Shown: positions 1 to 10,888 of the stretch, in pieces | Layout of the letters: the number at the start of each line of letters is the position of its first letter | How positions within the stretch are numbered: position 1 is the stretch's first letter | From: Calcarisporiella thermophila CBS 279.70 | Taxonomy: Eukaryota > Calcarisporiellomycota | DNA: 64,000 nt | Direction: 5' to 3' | Assembly (NCBI RefSeq): GCF_041956535.1 | Contig: NW_027192206.1 | Coordinates: 62,001-126,000, forward strand | Position numbers and translations under genes: made by a program | Notes under the pieces: model-generated | What the model was told of the DNA's origin: nothing | Seen by the model: only the letters and a program-made list of their open reading frames with translations | Database searches by the model: none

Positions 1-1175
1 TATAAATGTGTATATATGTATATTGTTATTTAACAAAGTTCGTTTAAATGAACAAACCCAACATGTAATGTTCACATCACTACCTTTTTCATATACTCAG
101 GAACACTATGCTCACAAATAATTTTCTTGGACTCGGCACGATAAAAAGCTTCAGTTGCTTCAATGAATGGTGTCTCAAAATACTTCTGATAAATGTCTAG
201 TACGGTCTTGTTAGGTTCAGCTTCATCCATTCCGACTGCAACTATGATTACGACATGTCAGTATTGCGCTCGTCACAAGAATTAATACAGTCAAACTCCC
301 AAATTACCGTAGGATTCTATAGCAGTTCTGATCAAATCTGATTCGATAGTACCCCCATTACGTTGTTGTTCAATTAGCATAAGGATGGAGGCCGTTACTT
401 TATGTTGAACGGCCATGAAAAAATGGTCTCTCCAACTAACTAACGATAACTACACCATTCGTAATATTAACACAACGGAAATACGATAGCATATGTTAGC
501 TTGATACGTACTATATAGACCTCAAACACGTTCTTGTGCCCTTCTTCAATCCCCCTTTTTATCCAGTGGCGATTCAAATATTGAAATACATGATGCACAT
601 AGCCAGCGGCGATTGTGTACCTGGACCACTTCCTCGCATAAAAACGTAACAACGATTCACTAGTTTGGTTCTGTGATTCCTAAATCCAACATTTAAAATA
701 AACCTTACAGAATGTTATATTTCATATCCGCATACTAACCTCTACGATATTTTTAAGGTGGTCCTGAATAAATATAGTCAAATTTCTATACAGATCTCCA
801 CCCATAAATGTCGCTCCAGCTTAGGCGAAGAGAGAAATTAAGAAGGGTAATTAAAAGGTGTGCATAAATTCAAATACATACTTCTCGGTATCATTCTTCC
901 AGAAGGGCTGTAGGCCATGGTTGATTTACAACTTGTCGAGTAATTATATATTGTTCTATATGTAGAGAGATTCATATCAAAATTTTATTAGAGAACCAAA
1001 CGCACATATTTGTAAAGAGGCAATTGTTTTCTTACGTGTATAAGCTCATAAAACGCTGGTAGTCAAATCCTCGCTCCATGTGGTTCATAATTTGATTAAT
1101 ACCTTCCTCAAGAAATGCCCATGTTGCCACCAAATCGTCTGGAGAAGGCAATTCTTCCCCAAAACTTTGCACCAT
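1..1175 (-). CDS. Cullin-1 (SCF ubiquitin ligase scaffold), N-terminal part; gene runs off left edge
   Basis: Scaffold of SCF E3 ubiquitin ligases: the cullin N-terminal repeats bind the Skp1/F-box module (known for the family). Read on the minus strand, the exons join to a cullin-1-like N-terminus. The ATG is at 1175-1173. Exon 1 (to about 1036) ends in RFMSLYT; the next exon (from 955) reads TIYNYSTSCKST, matching the cullin LYTxVYNYCTS block. Further exons give FMGGDLYRNL, then LLRFYARKWSRYTIAAGYV and YLNRHWIKRGIEEGHKNVFE (about 500-680), which are strongly cullin-1-like. Then come IEQQRNGGTIESDLIRTAIE (300-410) and a block ending EYMKK (86-232). At least six exons; the rest, including the cullin-homology and neddylation domains, lies outside the window. 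The start is chosen because an in-frame ATG precedes the first conserved block. The gene is divergent from TRAPPC10. Confidence 0.9.
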
Positions 1176-1429
1176 TCTGTTAATATCCAGGTATATGAAA
1201 AGGGTATGCAAGAGGGCGTATGTATATGTTTTAAGGCATTAAAATTGTGTTAATTTTTCCCTTAGCATTTGAACGAAAAGTGGCCAGTTAACGGCCCTCC
1301 AAGTTAAGGGCTAGTCATGAGAGTAGTCATCTTAATTGCTTGAAATTATTAGATTCGTGACTAGTTTTTTTTTATTTCTTTCGTGCGTTTGCGCTAATTC
1401 GAGCTTAATTCATCGCAGATGAAATTATA
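1176..1429. promoter_or_regulatory. Divergent intergenic promoter between cullin-1 and TRAPPC10
   Basis: Only about 254 bp separate the inferred start codons of the two divergently transcribed genes, so both core promoters must lie here or in 5' leaders. The sequence is AT-rich with a T tract near 1366-1374. No clear TATA box was assigned to either gene. The call rests on position only. Confidence 0.5.
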
Positions 1430-4400
1430 ATGGATGTGAAAAGAGTAGTTGTCACGTGTGAGTAATGAAACATTCCCTCGTTTTTAATATGTTTTATCGA
1501 TGCATATAATTTCTGCTAGATTATGATGAATATGGCCTGTGGCCACAGATCGCAGACGAACTTTCATCGCGCATCCCACTAAAAAATTTGCACTGGAATT
1601 CGGCCCAGCATCCTGCTCGTACCATCCATTCGCTAGAGATAGATTTAAAACGATTCACGCCCGACACATCTCCTCAGCATATGCTGCATATCCAATACCC
1701 ATATTTGAATTTATATTTTGTAGCTTGTGATGTAAGTAATGACATGAATTAATTATATTTAAAAAAATGGATCCATGATTTTGCTTATTTTTATTTTTCA
1801 CGCGTTATAGGACAGTGAGACATATCGTAATAACGTTCGGAAACAGATAAAGGATTGGTTAGATACAGTGACGTCCAAAAAGAATCAAGAATGGCTAATA
1901 GTGTATGTTGCTGGCCAAATATCGGCAAAGAACTCCGCAAGTTTCCTTCGAATGCGTAGCTCTGTTTATGACAAGATAAAGGCTGATTTCAACACACCGA
2001 AAAAGGATAGGTAGTGCCTGCCACGTTTTTTCTTGATGTGGATCGTGTTTTTGAATTTTCGTTTCAATTGGAATAGATGTGCAACCATCCGTCTTCACGA
2101 CACTGAAGCATCAGAGGCGGAGATATGGGGTGATTTTCTCACAAAAATGAAGGAAGGTATTATGTCGAGCTTTGATCTTCACGTCGCCAAGTACGAGGAG
2201 GACATTCGCCGTCTAGATTCACAAAGGCAGATGCCTGGATGGAACTATTGCACGTTTTTTATGTTTAAAGTAAAATTAATCTACACTAGCTGCATGTTTC
2301 ATTTTACAAATGCACTGATATCCATCATTCTATAGGAGGGGTTATCGCATGTATTTGAAACCATGGGTTTATACGACGAAGCCCTACGACAATATGATGA
2401 ATTAGAAGCATCCTTTTTCCAGGTTTTACGAGGTTACTTTTTGGTGCTATAAATTTAATTTCATATTTTCTCCTCACGTGCCTTTCTTTAATATGTAGAC
2501 AAGGCGCTTGCTTGGTTTGGCCATTTTGGAGGCATGGATGAGGGTGACGATAGCGCAGATCTCCTCGATTTTCGCAAAAAAACCTATCGAGATCTTATCA
2601 TGCAAAACGCTATCTCCCTATTTGATTTTCGCTGCTATCTTTTCGCTCGACAATGCCACATGCTCGCCAAGTTAAACCATCCCGTGGAGATATGTCAGAG
2701 AGCGCAAATATTCATTTTATCCATGTCATTAGCTTTACGAGACAACAAAGTTGGTATTATTATTTTCTAATCATGGCTTTCCAAAGCATAACGATAGTTT
2801 GCCACTATGTTTTAGCAAAGCTTAGGAAAATACTTCATTGAATCTTGGATCTTCTCCTCGTGTATGAATGTTGTTAATGAGTGTGAGCAGATGATGCAAA
2901 TGTACGCAAATGAGCCGGCTGTTGTTATTCCTTACAATGCGGCAAAATCAGAGCTACTCTTTGCCGCACGGCGTCAAGTAGGCATCCTAGCATTATGTAT
3001 GATTTCAGCTTTAGACAGTAATTGAAATGTTCCATTTCAGCTCGATTATCTAGGTGTAGCCCATGGTCATCTCCCCAAAGAATTACCCTTTATTCTGTAC
3101 TGTAACAGTTCAGATGGGGAAGAAGCCAATGGCGACGATCGCCCCGTAAGAATTACATATCAGCGACTGAAGGATGGGCTAGCTTCCCGGGAGTCTTTTG
3201 ATAAACTCTATACGGTTTGTAATTGTTTGTAAAACGAATGGTTGCATTTCTGTTGCTGAAATCTGGTTCCATTCGATAGACACTAACCACGAGAGCTATA
3301 CGGGCATGTGACCTGAGCAATCGGAAAAGAATTGAATACTGCTTGCATGCGGATGTGGGGGCACTTCGTTTGTAAATACACTAAACCTTTGAAAGAGTTA
3401 CTTGAGGATTTTTTCAAACTATTTTTTTTTTTCATAGCTACCGTGAAAAATACGACGAGGCATCTCGTATCCTCGAATCCATCCTCGTACGCCACAATTA
3501 TAGAGGCTGGACAGTGATTGAGAACTATTTATACCAAATGAATGCCGTCTCCAATAAACATCTCGGGAATCATAAAAAATATCCTTTTATTTTTTTTTCT
3601 ATATAATTGAGTATGTAGTCGTATAATTGCATCCACTATCCTTAACACGTGACTACATATGTGCAGATGTGCATTGATCTTTTACGGAATCGTCGCGAGC
3701 TGGCTGAGGAACAAAAGAATTTCTACACTGACGAGTTACTTGATTCTTCGAGCAAGTTAGAAGAAGGTGAAATAGATCCGATCATTAACCGGTCTTGCAT
3801 TGTCAATATTAAATTCTGCTTTATTCGTTCAGTTATAGTAACCGGGATGGAGCCGTTTTTCTCCGTTAAGCAACTCTCTCTCCTCGAATCATCGGAGGGC
3901 GACGAGAGCATACGCTTAGAGTTGGAGATTGTAAACTCATTCGACAAGGTGAGCGGGTTTATTTTACTGTCCATATGCAACTATTCCTGATTTACAGTCC
4001 TCTACTCAAGGAACTGAAAATCAAATCTTTGGAAGTGCGACTTGTGAGCCAAAACACACTGGGAAGAAAAAGAGAGCTGACTACAAGCAACACAGATTTG
4101 GATGATCTTTTATTCAGAGCGAATGACCAATCGTTGCCCGTCGGCACTAGCAAAATACTTCTTCATTGCACAGTAAATATTAAACTGAAAGACCAGTGTC
4201 AAGGCTGGTCGTTGTGTGCAAAAGTTTCTAATTACATATTTAACTATCTTAGATATCCACTTCTGGAATCTACGTTGCCGAGCTGTGTCGAGTTCAGGTT
4301 GGAAATCTCGCCTTTGTTCACGACCTATCAATCATCTCCCGTAAAATTAAATTCCGTGTACATGAGCCACCTTCATTTCTGCGGATTGCCATATCCCAAC

Positions 4401-6418
4401 CTCGTGATGGTACCCTAATGCCATGATATCAGGTTATAGACGTCAAGCTAACTTGGTTTTGCCTCTATATAGTTGTACTTGGAGAACAAGAGACATGCCT
4501 CGTTCAAGTTTTTACGCACCAGCAACCCATCAATAGCGGAAAGCTCTCCTTTTTACCCCTTTCGGAAGGCTTTGGTATAGTTAAGAGAGAAGCCATCTCA
4601 TGCACTGTCAGGGAAGTGGACCCCGGTGAGCATATTTCCTATTGTTTTTGCTATGTTCAACATAATCCAACCTAATCTAACTGACTCCGGGTAAAACGCA
4701 GAGACTGAAAATATTTCCGACGACTCTCAGCAGACCTTGGAGCTTAAAATGGATGAATCAGGTAACATTCAACTACCTGAAGTAGATGCCCACCGTGTCC
4801 TGGAGCTCAACATTCCTTGTGCAACCCCTCCAAATGTCTCGACACACCGAGTCCAAGTCCATATCGACTATGAAACAAAACGTGGGGCAAAACTCTCCTC
4901 TCGGACCACCGGCACTGTGCGTGTATGGATCCCGGTGGATGCACAAGCATGGCCGCGATGGCGAAAGGACTGCTTCTATTTATGTGTGAGCATTTCTTGT
5001 AATGGCGCCCAACCTGCGCGATTAATAAGAGGGAGTCTCAATGCGCTAAGTGAAGGTTTTGAAGTGGATCCATGCCCGACCGCAAAAGACGCTTGCATAG
5101 TACAGTTCAATTTGCACATTTTTCTTTCGCTAAATACCGATTATACTTACGATTCTTTAACTATTAGACACTATTTCCTCAGCAGCGTGGCTTTCTTCTC
5201 TTCAAAGTAAACCGAAAAGAGCATAACAAAGGTAAGCCAAGTGACAATACGAGATTTTTACACATGATTTTACTTACTCTCCTCTTACCAAAGCCCGAAC
5301 TGCCAAGGCCAAATTTTACTTCTCTGCGACTTACCGCGCGCTACAAACAGAGATTCAGCTATGGCTCTTTCGTGAAGTGCGCCGCCAACTAAAGGATAGT
5401 GGTATAGGTCATTATGCTTCCTTGGCTGTTGAACAGCTCGAGCCATTCCTTGCCGGCCTAGACTACACAACTTACGGCCTGACAGAAACCATGTCACTTG
5501 CGCCCCCACCAGACTGGCAGGTATTGGAGCGGGCATTAGAGCATCACGATATTAAGGCAAAAACCGGCGTAATTGATGTACTAAAAAAATTTTTCAATGT
5601 TAGTGACCTTTTTAATCAATATCCTAGCATGATTTCTATATCAAGTACTTATCTATTTCAATTTGGATATAGGACCACACCAAAGTAACAAGAGCGGAGC
5701 TGGCCTCCAGCACAAAATTCGAAGATTCTTCTGTCTCTTTCTCGATGGAGCTTCCTGTTGTCAAGGTAAACTCTCCATTACTAAAGTTCACTGGATGCGA
5801 TTCATAATTTTTTTTCAAATTTAAACAGGTTGTAATGTCGGTAGAATTTGCTCCCATTGCTAAAACCAAATTTTATCATGGCCAGCCAGTGCCTTGTAAG
5901 CTAGTTATCAGTCAATCAGAGCATTGGGCAACGTCTGAAGATGCGCAGCCCATTGAAGCAACTGAAGCAGACGATGATTCCCGCGATTTCTACTACGAGG
6001 TAGAGGGGGATATGGACACATGGCTAATTTCGGGCCGTAAAAAGCAGCGCTTCCGATCTAAAGTAAAAAAAGCTTTTATCGTCCAACAGCAACCCATTTT
6101 CTCATACTATCTTTTCCCTTGCCCCATTAGCCTGGTGACACGCACGTTTTCGAAGTAACGCTGCTTCCACTCAAAACTGGACAACTCCATCTACCGCCTG
6201 TGCGTGTACTTTATCCCCTTTCCTTGGCATCCCAACAAGGGGATGCGCACCATGCCGCCACTGCTCTGGTGAATCACGCTCAGCAGGTTGTGGTGCTCCC
6301 AGCCTCCTCCTCGAACACATTTTTTGTGGAACAGCGAACCGTCGCTCCTCCTCCCCCCACTGGTTTAAAAACTGGGTTAGAAGCATTAAAAGAGGAAAGA
6401 GACGAACCGTTGGCATAA
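1430..6418 (+). CDS. TRAPPII complex subunit TRAPPC10/Trs130-like
   Basis: Subunit of the TRAPPII tethering/Rab-GEF complex at the trans-Golgi (family knowledge). The gene has more than ten exons. Exon 1 (1430-1457) encodes MDVKRVVVT; its T|GTGAGT donor joins 1520, giving YYDEYGLWP and then SRIPLKNLHW, the conserved TRAPPC10 N-terminus. Later exons give YEEDIRRLDSQRQMPGWNYC (about 2190-2255), EGLSHVFETMGLYDEALRQY (from 2336) and ALAWFGHFGGMDEGDD (from 2499). Further blocks are YNAAKSELLFAARRQ and KYDEASRILESILVRHNYRG, all in family order. The C-terminal half (4.0-6.4 kb) is beta-rich and poorly conserved. It ends in a Ser/Pro-rich tail with TAA at 6416-6418. No internal stop was noticed in the joined exons, but exact borders in the 3' half are uncertain. 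Confidence 0.87.
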
Positions 6419-7780
6419 ATCCTATTGTTACCTGATTGATAATTATTAATTTTGTTTTCTATGGGCATTTTATAATATACGGTAATAATTGACCAAACTT
6501 GACACCTAAAATGCCTAGAAGTTTCAAGCCTGAAGGGAGGTCACAAACACTATAGAAAATCTTACATTGTGATTATGGAGCCGCAATCGACGAAATGATT
6601 TTAGATTGCAACTAAGAACGTGAGAAAACCATAGCGGATAAATGTGCTATATAGCGAAAAGTTTAGTGCCTTACATACTGGGCATTAGATCATGACTGGA
6701 ATTCTTTGTTTCTGTCATGGATATTGACGTGAATACCGACACCCTTGAAGCTAAATTCTAAGAATATCCTAAGAGTGTCCGACAATAGTATGAGTCCAAA
6801 GTATTCGCTGAGTACAACACTAAGTACACGCAAAATTCTGAATGCTTTTCACGATTTGCTCTGATTATAGAATATCCCACGCTTTAGAGTAATTTTTAGG
6901 CCCTGTCTTGTTAAACTCAGAGCCAATCTATATTAAAAAGTATTTCGATTACTTCGTCCTCTAGGCAATGGTCTCCAATAAATGTGGTATATGATACCAG
7001 TATTGAGGGCCAAAACCTGTAGATTAATGATTTTCTTCAACCAATACTCGGTAGATGATGTATAGTTTATTGTATACCAACATCTATCAGTATCGACATG
7101 TGTAATCCGTCTTGAACTACATTGGTGATTAAACTAATAGTGCTTATCCAATACGAAAAACTAAAATAGTAGGTACTATCCCTACCGCGAGTTATTAAAA
7201 AAACACAACTTGTTAGCGTTGAATATTGGAAAAGAGAATGTAATAGCATAAAAATGAACGATTGGATCGATTAATTTCCGATAACTTTGCCAAGGACAGG
7301 GGGTAACCAGAGCCAATATTGCACTTCTTCAATACACAAGAACTTTTTTTTGCTTAGTTTTTCTAGTAGTAAATATTCTCACATCTGCTTTAACCACTTC
7401 CAATCAAGTTATTTGGATTTGCTTTCTATACAACAATGCTTTTCATATTATACTTTATTCTAAACTAGACTGCTTTCTATTTCGGGTCCAGGAAATCGGA
7501 ATGAGAACGAAAATTAATAAAAGCATTCTTCCCACGCAACATAGGCAGCCAGACTGGAATATCACTCTATGGGACTTGGCAAGAAGTTAAGCTTGGGAAT
7601 TTTTTGCTTAGAGATTATTAAACAGAGCTATTTTAGACGCCCTAATAAATCGATATAAGAGCACGGTTTCTTATAAATAGTGAGTCTGTTTCATAAAGAA
7701 ATTGCCCTACCTTTCGAAATATTCCACTTCTTTTATTAGCTATCGAAAATTCCCAATACTATAGCTAGTAACTAGATAAT
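6419..7780. other. AT-rich intergenic region, no gene seen
   Basis: About 1.36 kb of AT-rich sequence between TRAPPC10 and the first small secreted peptide gene. Short open frames on both strands (for example 7067-7249 minus) have no recognisable domain, biased composition or splice structure. The right end carries the TATA box of the next gene. Confidence 0.6.
7672..7680 (+). promoter_or_regulatory. TATA box of peptide gene 1
   Basis: TATAAATAG lies about 100 bp upstream of the ATG at 7781. The two neighbouring peptide genes have TATA boxes at nearly the same distance. Confidence 0.5.
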
Positions 7781-7954
7781 ATGAAAGTAGCTATTATCGC
7801 AATGTTTTTGTCCGCCTTTCTAGCGGTTGCCTTGGGGAGTCCTCTTGCAGAGAATCGTAGAAAGTGTAGTGGTCCAGGTAGACCCTGCGATACCCCCGCT
7901 GATTGTTGTCCCGAAGCACCTCTCTGTATGCCAACCGGTTATTGCAGCTATTAA
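7781..7954 (+). CDS. Small secreted cystine-knot-like peptide precursor 1 (57 aa)
   Basis: Single-exon gene. Residues 1 to about 20 form a hydrophobic signal peptide starting MKVAIIAMFLSAFLAVALG. A short pro-segment ends in RRK immediately before the first cysteine, a plausible Kex2-like basic cleavage site. The mature part of about 28 residues has six cysteines spaced C-x6-C-x5-CC-x5-C-x5-C, the arrangement typical of inhibitor cystine knot (knottin) peptides. The peptide would be secreted; its target is unknown, and family members elsewhere include protease inhibitors, channel ligands and antimicrobials. It is the first of three consecutive same-strand genes with the same architecture but very different mature sequence. 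No close relative was recognised. The fold is inferred from cysteine spacing alone. Confidence 0.75.
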   Translation: MKVAIIAMFLSAFLAVALGSPLAENRRKCSGPGRPCDTPADCCPEAPLCMPTGYCSY

Positions 7955-8906
7955 GTGATCTTTTCCAAGGATCCTGGAATTTTTGCTACTTGTTTGTTAT
8001 ACGAAAAACTTCAATATTAGTGATTTATCCGAATAAACACCGAAATATTAGATCTATGTTTGCACTGGCTATTCTGAGTTATCTCACCCTGATATGGTTA
8101 CAAAGTATGCTTTAAAAAAACAAAAATAAATCACCTCGTGTACTCTTAAAGGTTTAGAAAATTCTCCTTCACTCTATTCGCCGTATCAGTCGACTATGGA
8201 TCTTCAGAACTATTGCTTGACGAATCATTCTGTTCGTGTATCTAGCAGGTAACAAATTATATTTGTATTTCAACTTCAGGAATATAAGGGTAATTCAGGA
8301 TACAAGAACTATGGAGATTTTTGAGATTTCGCACAAGTCAATCATAAAATATGGAGCTTTTGTTTATTGGATTTAAACGTTATAAAGGAGATTTAAATCT
8401 TTCTGAATCGCTAGATCTTGAAAAAATGAAACTAATATACTCCGATTCAACCCAATTTTGTGACAATCGCTATAGTCTTAGGCTATGATGAAAAGAATGC
8501 TCGAAGAACAAGGAGTAACTGTAAAAAAAAATGAAGGCACACAACTTGAGAAATAGTAAATATAAAAGCCTTAACAAATATTAGACTTTTACTAAGCCTC
8601 ATCATCGGAAGCGATCAAATCGGAATTATTTTGCTCTAGGACAATTTTAGAAGATCCTAGTTTGTTTAGGTAGTGCCATCGTCGGTTGGAAAATAAACAA
8701 AGATTAAGGCGATTTTATTATTTATTCGGGGGAAATTGACTAGTACGGAGTGCAGCGCTTTATATCAATTCAATCCGATTTATTTCCTATTCCTGTGCAA
8801 GTCATTATAAATACCATCTCTGCTCCATGGTAAAAACATATCCATTCTTTTCTTCATCCAAATACACTCTTTTCACAAGGCACAGCACATTATCACGCAC
8901 ACCATT
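7955..8906. other. AT-rich spacer between peptide genes 1 and 2
   Basis: About 950 bp without a supported gene. The open frame at 7903-8115 (plus) overlaps peptide gene 1 in another frame and has no recognisable features. Confidence 0.5.
8806..8813 (+). promoter_or_regulatory. TATA box of peptide gene 2
   Basis: TATAAATA, about 100 bp before the ATG at 8907, matching the spacing seen for peptide genes 1 and 3. Confidence 0.5.
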
Positions 8907-9077
8907 ATGAAGTGGGTTCTTGCTCTTTTAGTCATTTCTGCCCTTCTCGCGGTGGCCACCAGCAATCCCTTGAAGAAGCGCCAGACCTGCTATTTGGCAG
9001 ACTGTCACCGCACCCGCGATTGTTGTGCCGGATTCTTTTGCAATAAGGCTGAAAAACAGTGCTACCCCGTTGGCTAA
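8907..9077 (+). CDS. Small secreted cystine-knot-like peptide precursor 2 (56 aa)
   Basis: Single exon. The signal peptide (residues 1 to about 19) starts MKWVLALLVISALLAVATS. A short pro-segment ends in KKR, a consensus Kex2 site, followed by the mature region. Its six cysteines are spaced C-x4-C-x5-CC-x4-C-x6-C, again an inhibitor-cystine-knot signature. The mature domain is basic. It shares signal/pro architecture, the central CC doublet preceded by an acidic residue, and strand with the neighbours, but almost no mature residues outside the cysteines. That fits a diversifying tandem family. The antisense frame 8928-9116 is a shadow. Function unknown. Confidence 0.75.
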   Translation: MKWVLALLVISALLAVATSNPLKKRQTCYLADCHRTRDCCAGFFCNKAEKQCYPVG

Positions 9078-9734
9078 ACTGGCTTTTAGTCCACCTAGAT
9101 GAGGTGTTATTACCACAATGTCTTCTGAATATCTCCTCTATAATTCGTTTGTAAAATTAATAAAACTGATCATTGACTTATTATGTATGTATATTATTTT
9201 CTAATAACGCTAAATGATCTCGGACGAATATAGTATACCAGTATGTTGCAAGCTTGACAATTTACGTGTTCTCCTATACTGACGTGCTTTCTAACACATA
9301 CACATAAGCCGTATGCATAAATCAAGGAAAAATCGACATACTTATTCTGGCTGATATCTGAAATGTCCTAAATTGGACTTTTTGGAATACACCAGCCTCA
9401 ATGTTTTTAATGCACAACCACTAGAACCTTCTCTGCTCACAAATGGATATTGCTTTTCACCGTGCCTTCTACGTAATATAACAGAGCGAGAGCCTAATTA
9501 AGTAGATGAGACCATGACATTTCTCAATATAACCTTATCCAACTATAAAACGCTCAAGCGTGAAATATACTATGTTTGGATAGCAGGTGCGTTAAGAATA
9601 GTTATTGGAATTATATAAAAGATGCTTGAACCACAAGCTTCGCTCTCGTTATTTCTCTGAAAGAAACTCCTTGACCTTTTCCACACATTAGCTACCCGTT
9701 TCTAAAACGTCTAAACTTGAACAATTCAATAACA
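9078..9734. other. AT-rich spacer between peptide genes 2 and 3
   Basis: About 660 bp with no supported coding region. It includes an AATAAA-like signal at about 9158 downstream of gene 2 and the TATA box of gene 3. Confidence 0.5.
9612..9620 (+). promoter_or_regulatory. TATA box of peptide gene 3
   Basis: TATATAAAA, about 120 bp upstream of the ATG at 9735. Confidence 0.5.
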
Positions 9735-9914
9735 ATGAAATGTGTTATAGTTTTGTTAATCTTTACTGTTCTTTTCTCATTGGCCTTGGCTTCTGGTACC
9801 CTGGAAAAGAGATGCAAACCACTGAACGCACCTTGTTCTGGTGGTGATGTCTGCTGTGAAGGGACTTGCCAGAAAAAGAGTCCCCACTGGTGTTGTTCTT
9901 ATTGTTTACACTGA
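9735..9914 (+). CDS. Small secreted cysteine-rich peptide precursor 3 (59 aa, eight mature cysteines)
   Basis: Single exon. The ATG at 9735 is preferred because upstream in-frame extension would need a TTG start and add hydrophilic residues before the signal peptide. Residues 1 to about 20 are hydrophobic; a short pro-segment ends in LEKR directly before the first mature cysteine, a textbook Kex2 site. The mature part has C-x6-C-x5-CC-x3-C-x7-CC-x2-C. That is the six-cysteine knot pattern plus two additional cysteines in the C-terminal cluster, suggesting a fourth disulfide. It follows precursors 1 and 2 in the same orientation. Secreted peptide of unknown activity. Confidence 0.75.
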   Translation: MKCVIVLLIFTVLFSLALASGTLEKRCKPLNAPCSGGDVCCEGTCQKKSPHWCCSYCLH

Positions 9915-10536
9915 ACTTGAGCTATTTTTTTTCTTATTTCTTACTTTTCTATATATGAGTCGAAATTGCCTGACTGCCATTCATATTCATAAAAATTTGC
10001 AATAAATAGGTCTTTGGGAAACCAGAAAATGAAAGTATTAAAAAACATTTTCGATGTATACACATATCAGTTAACGCCTATCTAAGTTATTTGCCACTAC
10101 CAGCTTGTTTATTAACTAGCTTTTGAGAGACTGAGAAAAATAGATAAATACCCTCGGATGTTTTCCTAGAGAATATCTTCAATGGATACTATACCATACA
10201 CGTTTTAGCTCAGAAAAATTCAATTAAGCTGGTGGGAATTTTATAGCGATCACTGAATCAGATATATGTGACTAAAACCAAAGTATTTCGAGAATTTCTT
10301 CTATTTTGCATCTGACTTGGCATTTTTGCATTATAATTGCATCTAAAAGTTGATTGTAAACCTCCCCTCCTCTAATGAGGCTGTAATTACCTGTAATGAT
10401 AGCAATATTAGCCCCACTATGTACGATGAAATAATCAAATATAAAATCGTTTATATACAAATGTTTTCCTTGTTCTAATTGCGCTATCCTTAACGATGCT
10501 ATCCTTTTCGTTCATTAAACTCGCCCAATTAAGCAG
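9915..10536. other. AT-rich region, nothing recognised
   Basis: About 620 bp downstream of peptide gene 3 with an AATAAA at about 10000. The minus-strand frame 10272-10460 has no recognisable feature. Confidence 0.5.
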
Positions 10537-10888
10537 TTGCGCGAAATGATAACAACGAAACTTCGATTAATCCAGCTTGGCGAAAGGCATTATTACATGT
10601 TGTCATGCCGAGCACCTGGAAAGATACGGCTACGATGGAAGAGATCCAACGCCGGAAAGCATCAATAACACGCGCTACTCAGCTGCTTAAGGATATTACA
10701 CCTGATTCTGGCTGCTACATAACGAGTCCGATCCAAACTATCCAGAGCGGCAAATATCCTATTTCAGTGGCCATTATTCACGTCTCAAATCTTTAAAAAA
10801 GTCAGTCGATCCAAGGGGGTTGTTTAGGTGTAGGCACTGCGTCGGTAGCGAAGATTGGACTGACGATCTCAACTGCCTGCGGTCATAG
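10537..10888 (+). pseudogene. Frameshifted C-terminal remnant of a berberine-bridge-type FAD-linked oxidase
   Basis: The plus frame from about 10537 reads NETSINPAWRKALLHVV and continues through ITPDSGCY. It then needs a one-base change at about 10720 to continue as NESDPNYPERQISYFSGHYS and HCVGSEDWTDDLNC, ending at TAG 10886-10888. The series PAWRKAL, GCYxNEsDP, YSRLKxLKxxxDP and HCVGSEDW is the C-terminal substrate/BBE segment of secreted FAD-linked oxidases (family knowledge). No FAD-binding N-terminal domain was found upstream, so this is a truncated, frameshifted relic. An assembly error at the frameshift could account for the frame break but not for the missing N-terminus. Confidence 0.7.
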
